The notes under the pieces are model-generated. The model made no database searches, was not told the origin of the DNA, and saw only the letters and a program-made list of their open reading frames with translations. This document shows positions 1 to 9,021 of a DNA stretch of 64,000 nucleotides, piece after piece. The first letter of the stretch is position 1. Each line of letters starts with the position of its first letter. This DNA is from Phycisphaerales bacterium. Lineage in GTDB: Bacteria > Planctomycetota > Phycisphaerae > Sedimentisphaerales > Anaerobacaceae. The position numbers and the translations under genes are program-made. The DNA lies in NCBI GenBank assembly GCA_030602885.1, contig JAUVYV010000008.1, positions 27,618 through 91,617 on the forward strand, in the 5' to 3' direction.

Positions 1-2
1 GC

Positions 3-782
3 ACGGCGTGTCACTCGGGCCCCTGGCCGAAAGAGACGACCATACGCACAAAGACCGCGATGGCACACGCGATGGGCACGCTCGGCTCGAACAAGTCCGT
101 CGATATGCTGCCGCACATCGTTTATCCTGTTTTTGCGAAAAATGCGCAGGGCAAAATAGGGCCTCACAAGCTCATCTGGCCGGCGTTCTGGGGCGAAATG
201 AAGGGCTCGACCGTTGAGCCGATTGACTTTGATATCGTCTCTTCTGTAACCGCACAGGTCATCAACAGACAGGACGTGCCTCGCTCGGGGGACTGGGCGA
301 AACTGACTGATGAGCAGATAACGAAGGGTCTTTCTCTGTTTGCGTCGCAGGTTGCGGACGGCGGGCAGGCAGTCTATGTTACCGGCGGGAGGGTCTATAA
401 GCTTGAAGACGGCAAGCTTACATCCGCCGAGCACGAATCGGCCGGAGCGTATCTGTGGCCGATTGCTCATAATGTCAGACCGGCCGCTCAGTCGCTGGGC
501 GTGAGACGCTGCGAGGATTGTCACTCGACGGATTCGGGATTCTTTTTCGGTCTTGTGCCTATTGACTCGCCGCTCGAATCCGCTCGCGCCGCAGTAAAAG
601 AAATGGTTGAGTTTCAGGGCCTGAAACGCGGCCTTACATGGTTCTTCGCGTTCTCATTCGTATTTCGTCCGTGGCTTAAGGTCGTGACGCTGCTGTCGTC
701 ACTTGTTATTCTTGGCGTTGTCGTGCTATACGCACTGCGGGCACTTGGTTTTATTGCCGGGGTATTTGTTGGCAAAGATTAG
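3..782 (+). CDS. Membrane-anchored multihaem cytochrome c (3' part)
   Basis: The start lies outside the window and the frame is open from its first bases. A CxxCH haem c motif, Cys-Glu-Asp-Cys-His, lies at 510-524. The first codons read Thr-Ala-Cys-His, so a second CxxCH probably straddles the window edge (its first Cys codon would need a T just upstream). The C-terminus, after a basic stretch ending in RPWLK, is one long hydrophobic helix, so the haem domain is probably tethered to the cytoplasmic membrane. The cytochrome b-like gene follows 24 bases downstream, which suggests a two-gene electron-transfer module passing electrons between the quinone pool and the periplasm. Electron donor and acceptor are not visible. 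Confident as a haem c protein, unsure of its family. Confidence 0.72.
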   Translation, partial: TACHSGPWPKETTIRTKTAMAHAMGTLGSNKSVDMLPHIVYPVFAKNAQGKIGPHKLIWPAFWGEMKGSTVEPIDFDIVSSVTAQVINRQDVPRSGDWAKLTDEQITKGLSLFASQVADGGQAVYVTGGRVYKLEDGKLTSAEHESAGAYLWPIAHNVRPAAQSLGVRRCEDCHSTDSGFFFGLVPIDSPLESARAAVKEMVEFQGLKRGLTWFFAFSFVFRPWLKVVTLLSSLVILGVVVLYALRALGFIAGVFVGKD

Positions 783-806
783 TATTCGCGTTTTGGAAAA
801 AAGACT

Positions 807-1481
807 ATGTTTCGTTCGGTCTCGATAACGGGTTTCGTTGCCTGCCTGGCGACAATGGCGCTGCACTTCATCATATCAAAGCCGAAGGCAGATGAGCTTT
901 TCGGCAAGGACCGCTCGATGCGTATCCTCGACCCTCTCAGATGGCTGGTATTATTCCTGACGCTTCTGTTTGTCGAGCAGAAGTGGAACCTGGTCGGGGC
1001 CCTGCGGAAGCTGGTCTTTTTGCTCGCTCTGCTTTGCTTTGTGGTGCTGGTGGTGACGGGTTTTGTGCCGCCGCTGATTTTAGGCAAAGCAATCTCGGGA
1101 TGGTGGTTGGTGATTCACGCAACGTTCGCGCCGGTCTTCGCGGCCTGCGTTGCTGTCCTGGCGGTTATGTGGGCGGATAATAATCGGTTCGACAAGAATT
1201 ACTGGCCCTGGCTGAACAGGGTGCTTGCTCGTCAGCCTCAGAGTACTGAAATGCCGGCCAGGCATGAATTTAGGCAAAAGATTTGTTTCTGGGTGATTAT
1301 ATTCCTGGCACTGCCGGTGATTCTTTCTGCGGTGTTGAGCATGTTCCCGCTTTTTGGTACGCACGGCCAGGAATTGCTGCTCGAGCTTCACCGCTACAGC
1401 ACACTGCTGCTGGCATTATTCTCGATAGTGTGGCTGTACCTTATGGCTATGACTGAAATGCAGAAAAACGCTGCAAGTTAA
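807..1481 (+). CDS. Cytochrome b-like integral membrane protein
   Basis: A 224-residue protein with about five hydrophobic segments. Histidines lie in or beside membrane segments (LHF near residue 20, IHA in the middle, LHR near residue 195), the arrangement expected for haem b ligands in cytochrome b561 or formate-dehydrogenase gamma-type subunits. It directly follows the haem c gene and probably forms the membrane half of the same quinone-linked oxidoreductase. Haem binding and family are inferred from histidine placement and context. No catalytic dehydrogenase subunit is visible; it could lie upstream of the window. Confidence 0.6.
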   Translation: MFRSVSITGFVACLATMALHFIISKPKADELFGKDRSMRILDPLRWLVLFLTLLFVEQKWNLVGALRKLVFLLALLCFVVLVVTGFVPPLILGKAISGWWLVIHATFAPVFAACVAVLAVMWADNNRFDKNYWPWLNRVLARQPQSTEMPARHEFRQKICFWVIIFLALPVILSAVLSMFPLFGTHGQELLLELHRYSTLLLALFSIVWLYLMAMTEMQKNAAS

Positions 1482-1525
1482 TACGCTCTTTGGTACTCTT
1501 GTAACAGCTCGCTGAGCAAATGTCC

Positions 1526-1542
1526 CCCGGCATAGTGCCGGG
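1526..1542 (+). promoter_or_regulatory. Leader hairpin upstream of the permease gene
   Basis: CCCGGCA and TGCCGGG form a perfect 7-bp stem around a TAG loop. No T-run follows, so it does not look like an intrinsic terminator. It precedes the ribosome-binding-site hairpin of the permease gene and may belong to the same leader. Confidence 0.4.
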
Positions 1543-1558
1543 CGCAGAATATCGAGTT

Positions 1559-1577
1559 TAGTTAGGAGAACTAACTA
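1559..1577 (+). promoter_or_regulatory. Hairpin masking ribosome-binding site and start codon of the permease gene
   Basis: TAGTTAG and CTAACTA pair as a perfect 7-bp stem around the loop GAGAA. The Shine-Dalgarno AGGAG spans the top of the left arm and the loop, and the last base of the right arm is the A of the ATG at 1577. Folding would hide the initiation region, so translational control is possible. The structure is read from sequence and the function is inferred. Confidence 0.45.
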
Positions 1578-2983
1578 TGAGTAATGGAATGCTGCCAAGC
1601 TACATAAGCATGGCCAGGCCAAACCCTCTCGACAAACGAGCACCGTGGTACAAGAACACAGCGCCGACGTACGCCGGCATCTTCCTGTGGTTCGTTTTCT
1701 GGAGCCAGATGTCAGGCGGCGGCGCCGCCGATGGCAACCCCGGTGGAATCCTCTCGCAGGGGATAGGCGTTGCTTTGCTGGGCCTGGTTGTCGCTGCTCT
1801 GCTTTGTCATTTCCTGTTCTATCTCGTGCCGGGTCTGCTCGGTATGCAGACGGGCCTGCCGCTGTACATCGTAGGCACTTCGACCTACGGTACTCAGGGC
1901 GGCTTTCTAATGCCGGGCTTTCTGATGGGTGTGCTTCAATTCGGCTGGCTCGGTGTCAACGCATATTTTGCTTCACTGGCTCTGTCGCCGTTGTTTGGCG
2001 GCAATCCCGTGGCCCAGAAGGTCATTGCCGTTGTCTGGGCCGCTGTCGCAGCGTTTATTGGCCTCAAAGGCATTCAGTACGTTGCAAAGGTCGCGACGTT
2101 TCTGCCGCTGATACCGCTGGTCATATTGGTCATAATGGTGGTTAAGACCGTTGGCTCTCTTGGTGACTTTGACGCCGAAGCGTTTGTCGCCGCTGGTACG
2201 GTTGCCACCGGCAAAACTGCAGGGCTAAGCATGTTCGGAGTGCTTGCTCTCTGCGTGACATATATCGTTGGTTTCTTTGCAACAGCCGGTGCGGCAGGTG
2301 TGGACTTCGGCATGAACAATAAGGACACAAAGGACGTCCAGATGGGCGGCCTGTTCGGCATTGCGCTGGCAACAATCGTGGCCGGCGGCGCATCGATACT
2401 TATAGCCGCAGGGGCTTTTGCTTCCAGCGGTACATATAACGTCAATACTGCCGACCCTTCGTTTATGGGTACTCTGATGGGCTCGGAGGGCCTGGGCAAG
2501 ACGATGGGCCTTCTCTTGGCGGTTGCAGCATTTCCCCCGGCGTGCTTCTCATCTTTCATTGCTGCGAACAGCTTCAAGACGACGCTGCCAAAGATCAATC
2601 CGTTCATCTCGGTCGGCATTGGCGCCGCTGTTAGTATCTTGCTGGCGGTAACCGGCTGGGCAGGCAAAGTCATCGACGTATTTACCATCATCGGTGCTTC
2701 GTTTGGCCCGGTCTGCGGTGCAATGATGGTTGACTACTTCATGTCAGGCAAAAAGTGGGCCGGCCCGAGAAAGGGCTGGAACATGGCCGGCTGGATATCG
2801 TGGGCCGTTGGCTTCGTCGTCGGAATGGCACCGATCGTTGGCCTGTTTAACGTCCCTGCTGCTCCGCTGGCGGCATTTGTCGTCGGTGCCGTGCTCTATG
2901 CCGTTCTCGCCAAGGTCGGACTTCAGCCGCAGGTGATACCTATGGTGACTCAACCTGCTGCTGAACAGGGCGGTAACAACTGA
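1577..2983 (+). CDS. NCS1/CodB-like purine-cytosine type permease
   Basis: A 468-residue polytopic protein with about twelve hydrophobic segments, the usual size of NCS1 (cytosine/purine/hydantoin) symporters. The N-terminal soluble part (NPLDKRAPWYKNTAPTYAGI) followed by a glycine-rich first helix and the order of later helices resemble CodB-type carriers. It would import a nucleobase-like or other small substrate with a cation. A strong terminator follows at 3019-3058, so it seems to be its own transcription unit rather than part of the downstream sugar cluster. The substrate cannot be read from the sequence. Confidence 0.72.
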   Translation: MSNGMLPSYISMARPNPLDKRAPWYKNTAPTYAGIFLWFVFWSQMSGGGAADGNPGGILSQGIGVALLGLVVAALLCHFLFYLVPGLLGMQTGLPLYIVGTSTYGTQGGFLMPGFLMGVLQFGWLGVNAYFASLALSPLFGGNPVAQKVIAVVWAAVAAFIGLKGIQYVAKVATFLPLIPLVILVIMVVKTVGSLGDFDAEAFVAAGTVATGKTAGLSMFGVLALCVTYIVGFFATAGAAGVDFGMNNKDTKDVQMGGLFGIALATIVAGGASILIAAGAFASSGTYNVNTADPSFMGTLMGSEGLGKTMGLLLAVAAFPPACFSSFIAANSFKTTLPKINPFISVGIGAAVSILLAVTGWAGKVIDVFTIIGASFGPVCGAMMVDYFMSGKKWAGPRKGWNMAGWISWAVGFVVGMAPIVGLFNVPAAPLAAFVVGAVLYAVLAKVGLQPQVIPMVTQPAAEQGGNN

Positions 2984-3018
2984 CAAAATCGTTTACACCT
3001 ATTCGGTGTGATTGCTAC

Positions 3019-3058
3019 AATATGGCAGGAGTGCAGAACATTGTGCTTCTGCCATATT
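3019..3058 (+). terminator. Intrinsic terminator after the permease gene
   Basis: AATATGGCAG and CTGCCATATT form a perfect 10-bp stem, extended inward by G-U and G-C pairs, followed by CTTTT. Its position argues that codons starting at 3022 are not translated and that the next gene begins at the GTG at 3091. Confidence 0.75.
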
Positions 3059-3090
3059 CTTTTACGGTTGTCCGGCGGGAGATTCGACAA

Positions 3091-4341
3091 GTGCGCCAGG
3101 TATTTTACCACGTCATGCTCTTGAACATTTCTGTAATAATCTTTGCCGGTTCCGCCTCAGCCCAATTCGCCCGCATAACCGTCGAGGCAGGACGGCACAG
3201 GCGAATTGACGTTCCTGTGTCGCTGTCGCTTATGGAGCTCAGCGGTCAACTGCCGCGAACTTTTGCACTGGAAGAGGTTGAAGGCTCGAAACGCTACCCG
3301 GTGGCACATCAGTTTGACCCCGTAGAGTCCGGGCGTATATGCTGGATTGTACACGGCACGCTCAAGCCGGGCGAAAAAAAAGTCTATGAAGTTGTGGATA
3401 AGCCAACGGTGTTCGCCAAGTTCTCGACCGTCAAGACGGAGCAGAACGAGTCTTTCCTGGAGATAACTACCGGACGACATAAGGTGCTGCGATATAATCA
3501 TGCGGTTGTCCCGCCGCCGGCGGGCAAAAGTAAGCTGTATAGCCGAAGCGGGTTTATTCATCCTTTGTGGTCGCCGGCCGGGTCGGTACTGACGGCGATG
3601 CACCCGGAAGACCATATTCACCACATGGGTATCTGGATGCCGTGGACGAGAACGGGATTCGAGGGCAGGGGCGTTGACTTCTGGAACCTTGCAGAGGGAC
3701 AGGGAACTGTTCGGTTTGTGAAATACCTGTCAACAACAAGTGGGCCGGTTTTTGGCGGGTTTCGCGCCGAGCAGGAGCATGTTGTTCTGGATGCAAATAA
3801 CGGGGACAAAGTTGCTCTTGACGAAATATGGGATGTTCGCGTTTACAATGTCGGCGGGCCTGAGAAGGATTACTGGCTATGGGATTTTGTCTCAACGCAA
3901 CGTTGTGCGAGCGATTCGCCGCTGTATCAGTTCAAGTACCGCTATGGCGGGCTGGGATTCAGGGCGACGACGGAATGGGAGGGGAACAACTGCGATTATC
4001 TGACGAGCGAAGGCAAAACAAAGATCGACGGCCACGCGACGCGGGCACGCTGGTGCGATATGTACGGGCTGCTTGAAGGCAAATACAAAGGGGTGACGGT
4101 TATGGGTCATCCGAGGAATTTCCGTCATCCCGAACCCATGCGTCTCTGGCCCGGGGACATGGAGTTTATTTTCTTCAATTTCTGCCCGTCGCAAATCGAC
4201 AACTGGAAGATGGAGCCCGGTCAAGACTATGTTTTCAGATACCGCTTCTACGTTCACGAGGGCAAATTGGACGTTGAACAGGCCGAGCGACTGTGGTATG
4301 ATTTTGCCGAGCCACCAACGGTGAAGGTGCAGAAATTCTAA
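3091..4341 (+). CDS. Secreted PmoA-like (DUF6807) family protein
   Basis: A 416-residue protein with a signal peptide (hydrophobic core LLNISVIIFAG, cleavage after SASA). It resembles the family named methane oxygenase PmoA in Pfam, a misleading label for a non-enzymatic or uncharacterised periplasmic beta-rich protein common in planctomycetes and Bacteroidetes. Supporting motifs are the histidine cluster HPEDHIHHMGIW near 3600-3635, the YGGLGFR segment and the HPRNFRHPEPMRLW segment near the C-terminus. GTG 3091 is chosen because GGGAG lies 8 bases upstream and the longer reading would run through the preceding terminator. It lies 18 bases before a Gfo/Idh/MocA gene, a pairing frequent in carbohydrate loci. 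The molecular function is unknown. Confidence 0.75.
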   Translation: MRQVFYHVMLLNISVIIFAGSASAQFARITVEAGRHRRIDVPVSLSLMELSGQLPRTFALEEVEGSKRYPVAHQFDPVESGRICWIVHGTLKPGEKKVYEVVDKPTVFAKFSTVKTEQNESFLEITTGRHKVLRYNHAVVPPPAGKSKLYSRSGFIHPLWSPAGSVLTAMHPEDHIHHMGIWMPWTRTGFEGRGVDFWNLAEGQGTVRFVKYLSTTSGPVFGGFRAEQEHVVLDANNGDKVALDEIWDVRVYNVGGPEKDYWLWDFVSTQRCASDSPLYQFKYRYGGLGFRATTEWEGNNCDYLTSEGKTKIDGHATRARWCDMYGLLEGKYKGVTVMGHPRNFRHPEPMRLWPGDMEFIFFNFCPSQIDNWKMEPGQDYVFRYRFYVHEGKLDVEQAERLWYDFAEPPTVKVQKF

Positions 4342-4359
4342 CGAAGCCAGGCAAAATCG

Positions 4360-5715
4360 ATGAGACACACGAAAATCAGTAAAAACAAGACCATCACCCG
4401 GCGCAGCTTCTTGAGAAAATCGGCTGCTGCACTTTCAGCCGCAGTAACAGCACCAATCATCATCCCGTCATCGGTCTTCGGCGCCAACACGCCCGGCAAT
4501 AGAATCACCTTCGGAGCTATCGGTGTGGGACGTCAGTGCATCTATGCAGACCTGCCCGAAATACTCGGCTTCAATCAGGCCCAGGTCCTCGCCGTCTGCG
4601 ACGTTGACTCAAGACGTGCACACAACGCAAAGAGGAAAGTCGAACAGCGTTATGCCGGCACCGCAGCATCGGGTGCGTATTCGGGCTGTGACACTTACGG
4701 TGACTTTCGAGACCTGCTCGCTCGTGACGATATCGACGCGGTCCTGATTTGCACGCCGGACCACGGGCACGCAATCCACGCCATCGCCGCGGCAAAGGCG
4801 GGCAAGGACATCTTTCTGCAGAAACCGCTTACCTACACGATAGAAGAAGGGCGTATTCTCAGTGACACCGTCCGAAGATATAACAGAATCCTGCAGGTCG
4901 GCAGCCAGCAGCGCTCGGATGCGCGATTCCGTTTTGCCTGTGAGCTTGTGCGAAACGGCAGAATCGGAAAAGTCCATACCGTCAAAGTCGGCCTGCCGCA
5001 GGACCCATCGACAACACCGCAACCGACAATGCCGGTGCCGAAGCAGCTCGATTACGGCTCCTGGCTGGGCCCTGCGCCGTGGGCGGAATATACCGTCAAC
5101 CGCGTCCACCCGGTCACGGGTTATGAGCGTCCGGGCTGGCTGAGAATCAGCGACTACTGTCTGGGCATGATAACCGGCTGGGGTGTGCACCACAACGACA
5201 TCGCCCAGTGGGGTATCGGCGCCGAGTACACCGGCCCCGTTGAAATCAAAGCCGAAGCCCGGTTCCCACGCGACGGGCTGTGGGATGTGCACGGCCGATT
5301 TAGAATCGAATACACCTACGCCGACGGAACAAAAGTCATCTGCGCCGACAATGAGACGAACCAGCAGGGCATTCGATTCGAGGGAACAGAGGGATGGGTC
5401 TTTGTCAATCGCGAGCACATCGATGCACACCCGAGATCACTGTTGAATTCCAGGATTGGCCCGAACGAAATACGGCTGTACAGAAGCGACGACCATAAGG
5501 CGAATCTGCTTGAGTGCATCAGGTCGCGCCGGCAGCCGGTGGCGCCCGTTGAAATTGGCCACCGCTCCTGCACGACGTGCATTCTTGGATATATCGCGAT
5601 GAAGCTGGAGTGCAAACTGAACTGGGACCCGATGAATGAGCGGTTCTCAAACAACGACGAAGCAAATCGATTCCTGTCCAGGCCGATGCGTCCGCCGTGG
5701 CGACTTGAAATATAA
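4360..5715 (+). CDS. Tat-exported Gfo/Idh/MocA family oxidoreductase
   Basis: A 451-residue protein with a twin-arginine signal: Arg14-Arg15 in TRRSFLRK, then an Ala-rich hydrophobic stretch. The mature part starts with a Rossmann fold (GAIGVGRQC near residue 53), has the family lysine in LQKPL (the usual motif is EKP) and ends in the alpha/beta dimerisation domain. Such enzymes bind NAD(P) tightly and oxidise or epimerise sugars and inositols; Tat export implies folding with cofactor before export. Neighbours are a PmoA-like gene upstream and a ThuA-like gene downstream, so periplasmic sugar oxidation is the likely setting. The substrate is unknown. Confidence 0.85.
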   Translation: MRHTKISKNKTITRRSFLRKSAAALSAAVTAPIIIPSSVFGANTPGNRITFGAIGVGRQCIYADLPEILGFNQAQVLAVCDVDSRRAHNAKRKVEQRYAGTAASGAYSGCDTYGDFRDLLARDDIDAVLICTPDHGHAIHAIAAAKAGKDIFLQKPLTYTIEEGRILSDTVRRYNRILQVGSQQRSDARFRFACELVRNGRIGKVHTVKVGLPQDPSTTPQPTMPVPKQLDYGSWLGPAPWAEYTVNRVHPVTGYERPGWLRISDYCLGMITGWGVHHNDIAQWGIGAEYTGPVEIKAEARFPRDGLWDVHGRFRIEYTYADGTKVICADNETNQQGIRFEGTEGWVFVNREHIDAHPRSLLNSRIGPNEIRLYRSDDHKANLLECIRSRRQPVAPVEIGHRSCTTCILGYIAMKLECKLNWDPMNERFSNNDEANRFLSRPMRPPWRLEI

Positions 5716-5754
5716 ATGCCGGAGGGATTGAGGGCGTTTCGAAAGGAGTGTGTT

Positions 5755-6702
5755 ATGAACCGCGTCAGGTCAAAGTTCTGTATCATCCTCATTTCGGCCC
5801 TTTTTGTCGGCTCTGCCTTTTGCGCAGAGAAAGGGCCGAGCGAACAGGAGTTAGATAAGATACGAGCGGCGGCACCTGCCAAGCCACGCGTCGAGCCGCA
5901 AAAGCCGCGGAAGGTGCTGGTGTTCTCGGTGTCTTACGGTTACTACCACACAGCCATTCCGTACGGCCAGGCGGCCTTTAAGATTCTTGGCGAGAAGACC
6001 GGCGCTTATGAAGCCGTGGTCAGCGACGATATCTCGATGTTCGAGCCGGAGAATTTGAAGCAGTTTGACGCGGTTGTCTTTAACAACATAAATCAGGAGG
6101 TATTCGCACCCGAAAACCTCCGCAAGCTTGGTGCTAAAGAACACGAGGAGGCGGTCAATAGGTATAAGGAGTTGAGAAATTCCCTCGCCGACTTTATCGC
6201 GGGCGGCAAAGGTCTGGTTGCAACTCATGCCGCAACAAATGCCTTTCGCGACTGGCCTGAATATGGGGATATTGTCGGCGCGCGTTTCGACAACCATCCA
6301 TGGGAATCGGGCTCAACTGTTACATTAAAAGTCGAAGACCCCGAACATCCTCTCAATAGCGCATTCAAAACCCCCTCTTTCACCTACAAAGACGAGGTTT
6401 ATCAGGTCAAAAACTTTTCCAGAGAGAACCTGCGTGTGCTGCTAAGCATCGATACTCAGAAGACGTTTGTCCGACTCGACCACGTCACATGGGTACATCG
6501 AAAAGACGACGACTTCGCTGTTGCCTGGATTAAAAACTACGAAAAAGGCAGGGTCTTCTACTCGGCAATCGGCCACGACCACGAGCTGTACTGGCATCCC
6601 GTCGTCCTGCAGCATTGGCTCGACGGAATCCAGTTCGTCCTTGGCGATCTCGATGCGGATACAACACCGAACCCGAAGCCCACAAACAAGGAGAACAGAT
6701 GA
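5755..6702 (+). CDS. ThuA-like domain protein, secreted
   Basis: A 315-residue protein with a signal peptide (FCIILISALFVGSAFCA). The rest matches the ThuA-like glutamine-amidotransferase fold: a beta strand VLVFSVSYGYYH, FDAVVFNN, a GGKGLVATHAATN turn and the conserved HELYWHPVV region. ThuA proteins accompany disaccharide and keto-sugar catabolism, and some act in pathways passing through 3-keto-glycosides. ATG 5755 is chosen because AAAGGAG lies just upstream; a longer reading from 5716 lacks a ribosome-binding site. The stop overlaps the next start (ATGA at 6699-6702), so it is translationally coupled to a Gfo/Idh/MocA oxidoreductase, as expected for a keto-sugar pathway. Confidence 0.8.
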   Translation: MNRVRSKFCIILISALFVGSAFCAEKGPSEQELDKIRAAAPAKPRVEPQKPRKVLVFSVSYGYYHTAIPYGQAAFKILGEKTGAYEAVVSDDISMFEPENLKQFDAVVFNNINQEVFAPENLRKLGAKEHEEAVNRYKELRNSLADFIAGGKGLVATHAATNAFRDWPEYGDIVGARFDNHPWESGSTVTLKVEDPEHPLNSAFKTPSFTYKDEVYQVKNFSRENLRVLLSIDTQKTFVRLDHVTWVHRKDDDFAVAWIKNYEKGRVFYSAIGHDHELYWHPVVLQHWLDGIQFVLGDLDADTTPNPKPTNKENR

Positions 6703-7880
6703 ACAAGAAGAACGTCAAAGCCGGGATTGTCGGCGCAGGCTTCGCAGCTTCATTCCACTTCGAAGCAATAAGAAAAGTCTATGCAACCGATGTTGAGCTC
6801 GTTGGTGTCTTCTGTCGAACCGAACAGACTCGCAAGGCCTTTGCGGAAAAGCGGGGCATTAAGGCCTTCGATTCGCTTGAGGCGCTTCTGGATGAGGTGG
6901 ATCTTATCCACGTCTGCACGCCGGCGGTGACACATGAGCCGATCGCCGTTGAAGCCCTCAAAAGGGACAAGTACGCCATCGTTGAAAAACCCCTCACCGG
7001 CTATTTCGGCGACGGCTCCGATGATTTCAACGGTGACACCTTCCCCAAAGTCAAGGCGCTCGACCACGCACTGGCAAGTATCCGATGCATCCTCGATGCG
7101 GAAAAAAACAGCAAAGCCAAAATCCTCTACGCCGAAAACTGGGTCTATGCGCCTTCGATTCAAAAGGAGCGCGAGATTATCGAAAAGACCGACGCACAAA
7201 TTCTCTGGATTCACGGCGAAGAAGCACACTCCGGCTCGCACGCCACAACTTACGCATACTGGAAGTTCTCCGGCGGAGGGGTGATGCTGGGCAAGGGCTG
7301 TCACCCGCTGGCCGCTGCGCTGTATCTCAAGCAGGTCGAGGGAAAGGCCCGCGACGGCAGAGCGATTCGGCCTGTGGCGGTCTCGGCACGTACCCATGCC
7401 CTGACGCGACTGCCGAGTTTCAGAGATGAAGGACATATCCGCGCCGACTACCACGACATCGACGATTTCTCGATTATGCACGTCATATTCGAAGATGGCA
7501 CTATTGCGGATATCTTCGCTTCGGATATCCTTCTCGGCGGTATCCATAACTGGCTCGAAGTCGCCGCCAACAATCACCGCAGCATCTGCAACATAAACCC
7601 GAACACGGCGATGCAGACGTATAATCCCGTCGATGCGAATTTCAAGGATATCTACATCGTCGAAAAAACCGGCACCAAGCAGGGCTGGTCAACGCCGTCA
7701 CCGGATGAGGACTGGTTTACCGGCTATCCGCAGGAGATTGAAGCCTTCTACAGAACCGTTGCCTACGGCGAGCCGGTGCAATCGGATTTGTCCCTCGCCG
7801 CCGACTGCATATCTACAATCTACAGTGCGTATGTCTCGGCAGAAAAGAACGGCACCGAAGTCGCTGTCAGGGTCTTTTGA
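6699..7880 (+). CDS. Cytoplasmic Gfo/Idh/MocA family oxidoreductase
   Basis: A 393-residue dehydrogenase without a signal peptide. It begins with a Rossmann nucleotide-binding motif (GIVGAGFAASFH), has the EKPL motif containing the conserved catalytic lysine, and a C-terminal domain with the GKGCHP and ADIFASD segments. ATG 6699 overlaps the upstream stop by four bases and follows AAGGAGA. Because it is coupled to the ThuA-like gene and followed by a UroD-like gene and xylulokinase, it probably handles the sugar or keto-sugar once it is inside the cell. The family is clear; the substrate is not. Confidence 0.85.
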   Translation: MNKKNVKAGIVGAGFAASFHFEAIRKVYATDVELVGVFCRTEQTRKAFAEKRGIKAFDSLEALLDEVDLIHVCTPAVTHEPIAVEALKRDKYAIVEKPLTGYFGDGSDDFNGDTFPKVKALDHALASIRCILDAEKNSKAKILYAENWVYAPSIQKEREIIEKTDAQILWIHGEEAHSGSHATTYAYWKFSGGGVMLGKGCHPLAAALYLKQVEGKARDGRAIRPVAVSARTHALTRLPSFRDEGHIRADYHDIDDFSIMHVIFEDGTIADIFASDILLGGIHNWLEVAANNHRSICNINPNTAMQTYNPVDANFKDIYIVEKTGTKQGWSTPSPDEDWFTGYPQEIEAFYRTVAYGEPVQSDLSLAADCISTIYSAYVSAEKNGTEVAVRVF

Positions 7881-7925
7881 AAACGCAGGGTTTCAGGGTA
7901 CGGCTGGGGGAGAGAAAAGGAAATT

Positions 7926-8957
7926 ATGACCGGCGAGCAGTGGGAAAGACTGATAGCCGTCATCAACGGCAATATTGTAAAGCCGATACCGGTCGCCTTT
8001 ATCATCGACAGCCCGTGGCTGCCGAACTGGGCCGGCTGCTCCGTCATCGACTACTTCACCAGCGAACAAATCTGGTTCGATGCCAACCTAAAGGCCGTTC
8101 AGGAATTCGGCGATGTCATCTTCCTGCCCGGCTTCTGGGCCGAGTTCGGTATGTGCGCCGAGCCAAGCGCATTCGGAGCCAAATGCTGCTGGCCTGAAAA
8201 CGAACTCCCGTTCCCGAAGAAAATAATCACCGGTATCGAACAGGTCGATTCTCTGCAAAAGCCCGACGTCACAACCGACGGCATGCTGCCGTTTGTAGTC
8301 AAACGACTCAGGCACAACGAGCGCCTGATGGCTGACGCGGGCCACGCCGTCAGGTTCGCCTGCTCCCGCGGGCCGCTTAATATCGCCTCGTTTTTGATGG
8401 GGACAACCGACCTGCTCATGGCCATGCGAACCGAAACCGAACGTACACACAAATTGCTGGACACCGTCACAAACTTCATAATCGACTGGCTTAAACTGCA
8501 AAAGAAAACGTTTGCTTCCATCGACGGCATATTCATTCTCGACGACATCGTGGGTTTCCTCGGCCCGGACGATTTCGAGGGCTGTGCGATGCCATATCTT
8601 AAGCGGATATTCGATTCACTCGATGTGACGGTGAAATTCTTCCACAACGATGCCGATGGCCGGGTGTGTGCGCCGCATCTGTCTCAAATCGGCGTTAACC
8701 TGTTCAATTTCAGCCACAATCATACGCTGAGCGAGATGAGGGAGCTGACAGAAGGCCACGTGACACTGCTCGGCAATATACCTCCGCGGGACGTCTTAGC
8801 CGCCGGCTCACCTCAGCAGGTGGCCGACGCCGTCAAATCAGCCGTCGATTCCGTCACCGACAGGACGCGAATTATCCTCTCCTGCGGCGGAGGAATGTCG
8901 CCCGGCGTGCCGACCGAGAACATCAAGGCCTTTATCTCAGCGGCAAAAAAGTTATAA
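7926..8957 (+). CDS. UroD/MtaA-like superfamily protein
   Basis: A 343-residue protein of the uroporphyrinogen decarboxylase superfamily, which also holds cobalamin-dependent methyltransferases. Visible family traits are the IPPRDVLAAGSPQQV segment, the beta strand with FFHNDADG where methyltransferases carry a zinc-binding His-x-Cys, and the C-terminal LSCGGGMSPGVPTENI. The His-x-Cys is His-Asn-Asp here, so a zinc-dependent methyltransferase role is doubtful. It sits between a sugar oxidoreductase and xylulokinase, outside any haem or methanogenesis context. UroD-like genes are common in planctomycete carbohydrate loci and their role there is unclear. Fold assignment good, function open. Confidence 0.7.
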   Translation: MTGEQWERLIAVINGNIVKPIPVAFIIDSPWLPNWAGCSVIDYFTSEQIWFDANLKAVQEFGDVIFLPGFWAEFGMCAEPSAFGAKCCWPENELPFPKKIITGIEQVDSLQKPDVTTDGMLPFVVKRLRHNERLMADAGHAVRFACSRGPLNIASFLMGTTDLLMAMRTETERTHKLLDTVTNFIIDWLKLQKKTFASIDGIFILDDIVGFLGPDDFEGCAMPYLKRIFDSLDVTVKFFHNDADGRVCAPHLSQIGVNLFNFSHNHTLSEMRELTEGHVTLLGNIPPRDVLAAGSPQQVADAVKSAVDSVTDRTRIILSCGGGMSPGVPTENIKAFISAAKKL

Positions 8958-9021
8958 TATGGCATCTCTACAACAGTAACCGATTTTGTGTGTTTGCGAT
9001 TGCAGGGAAAGGAACGTCCGA

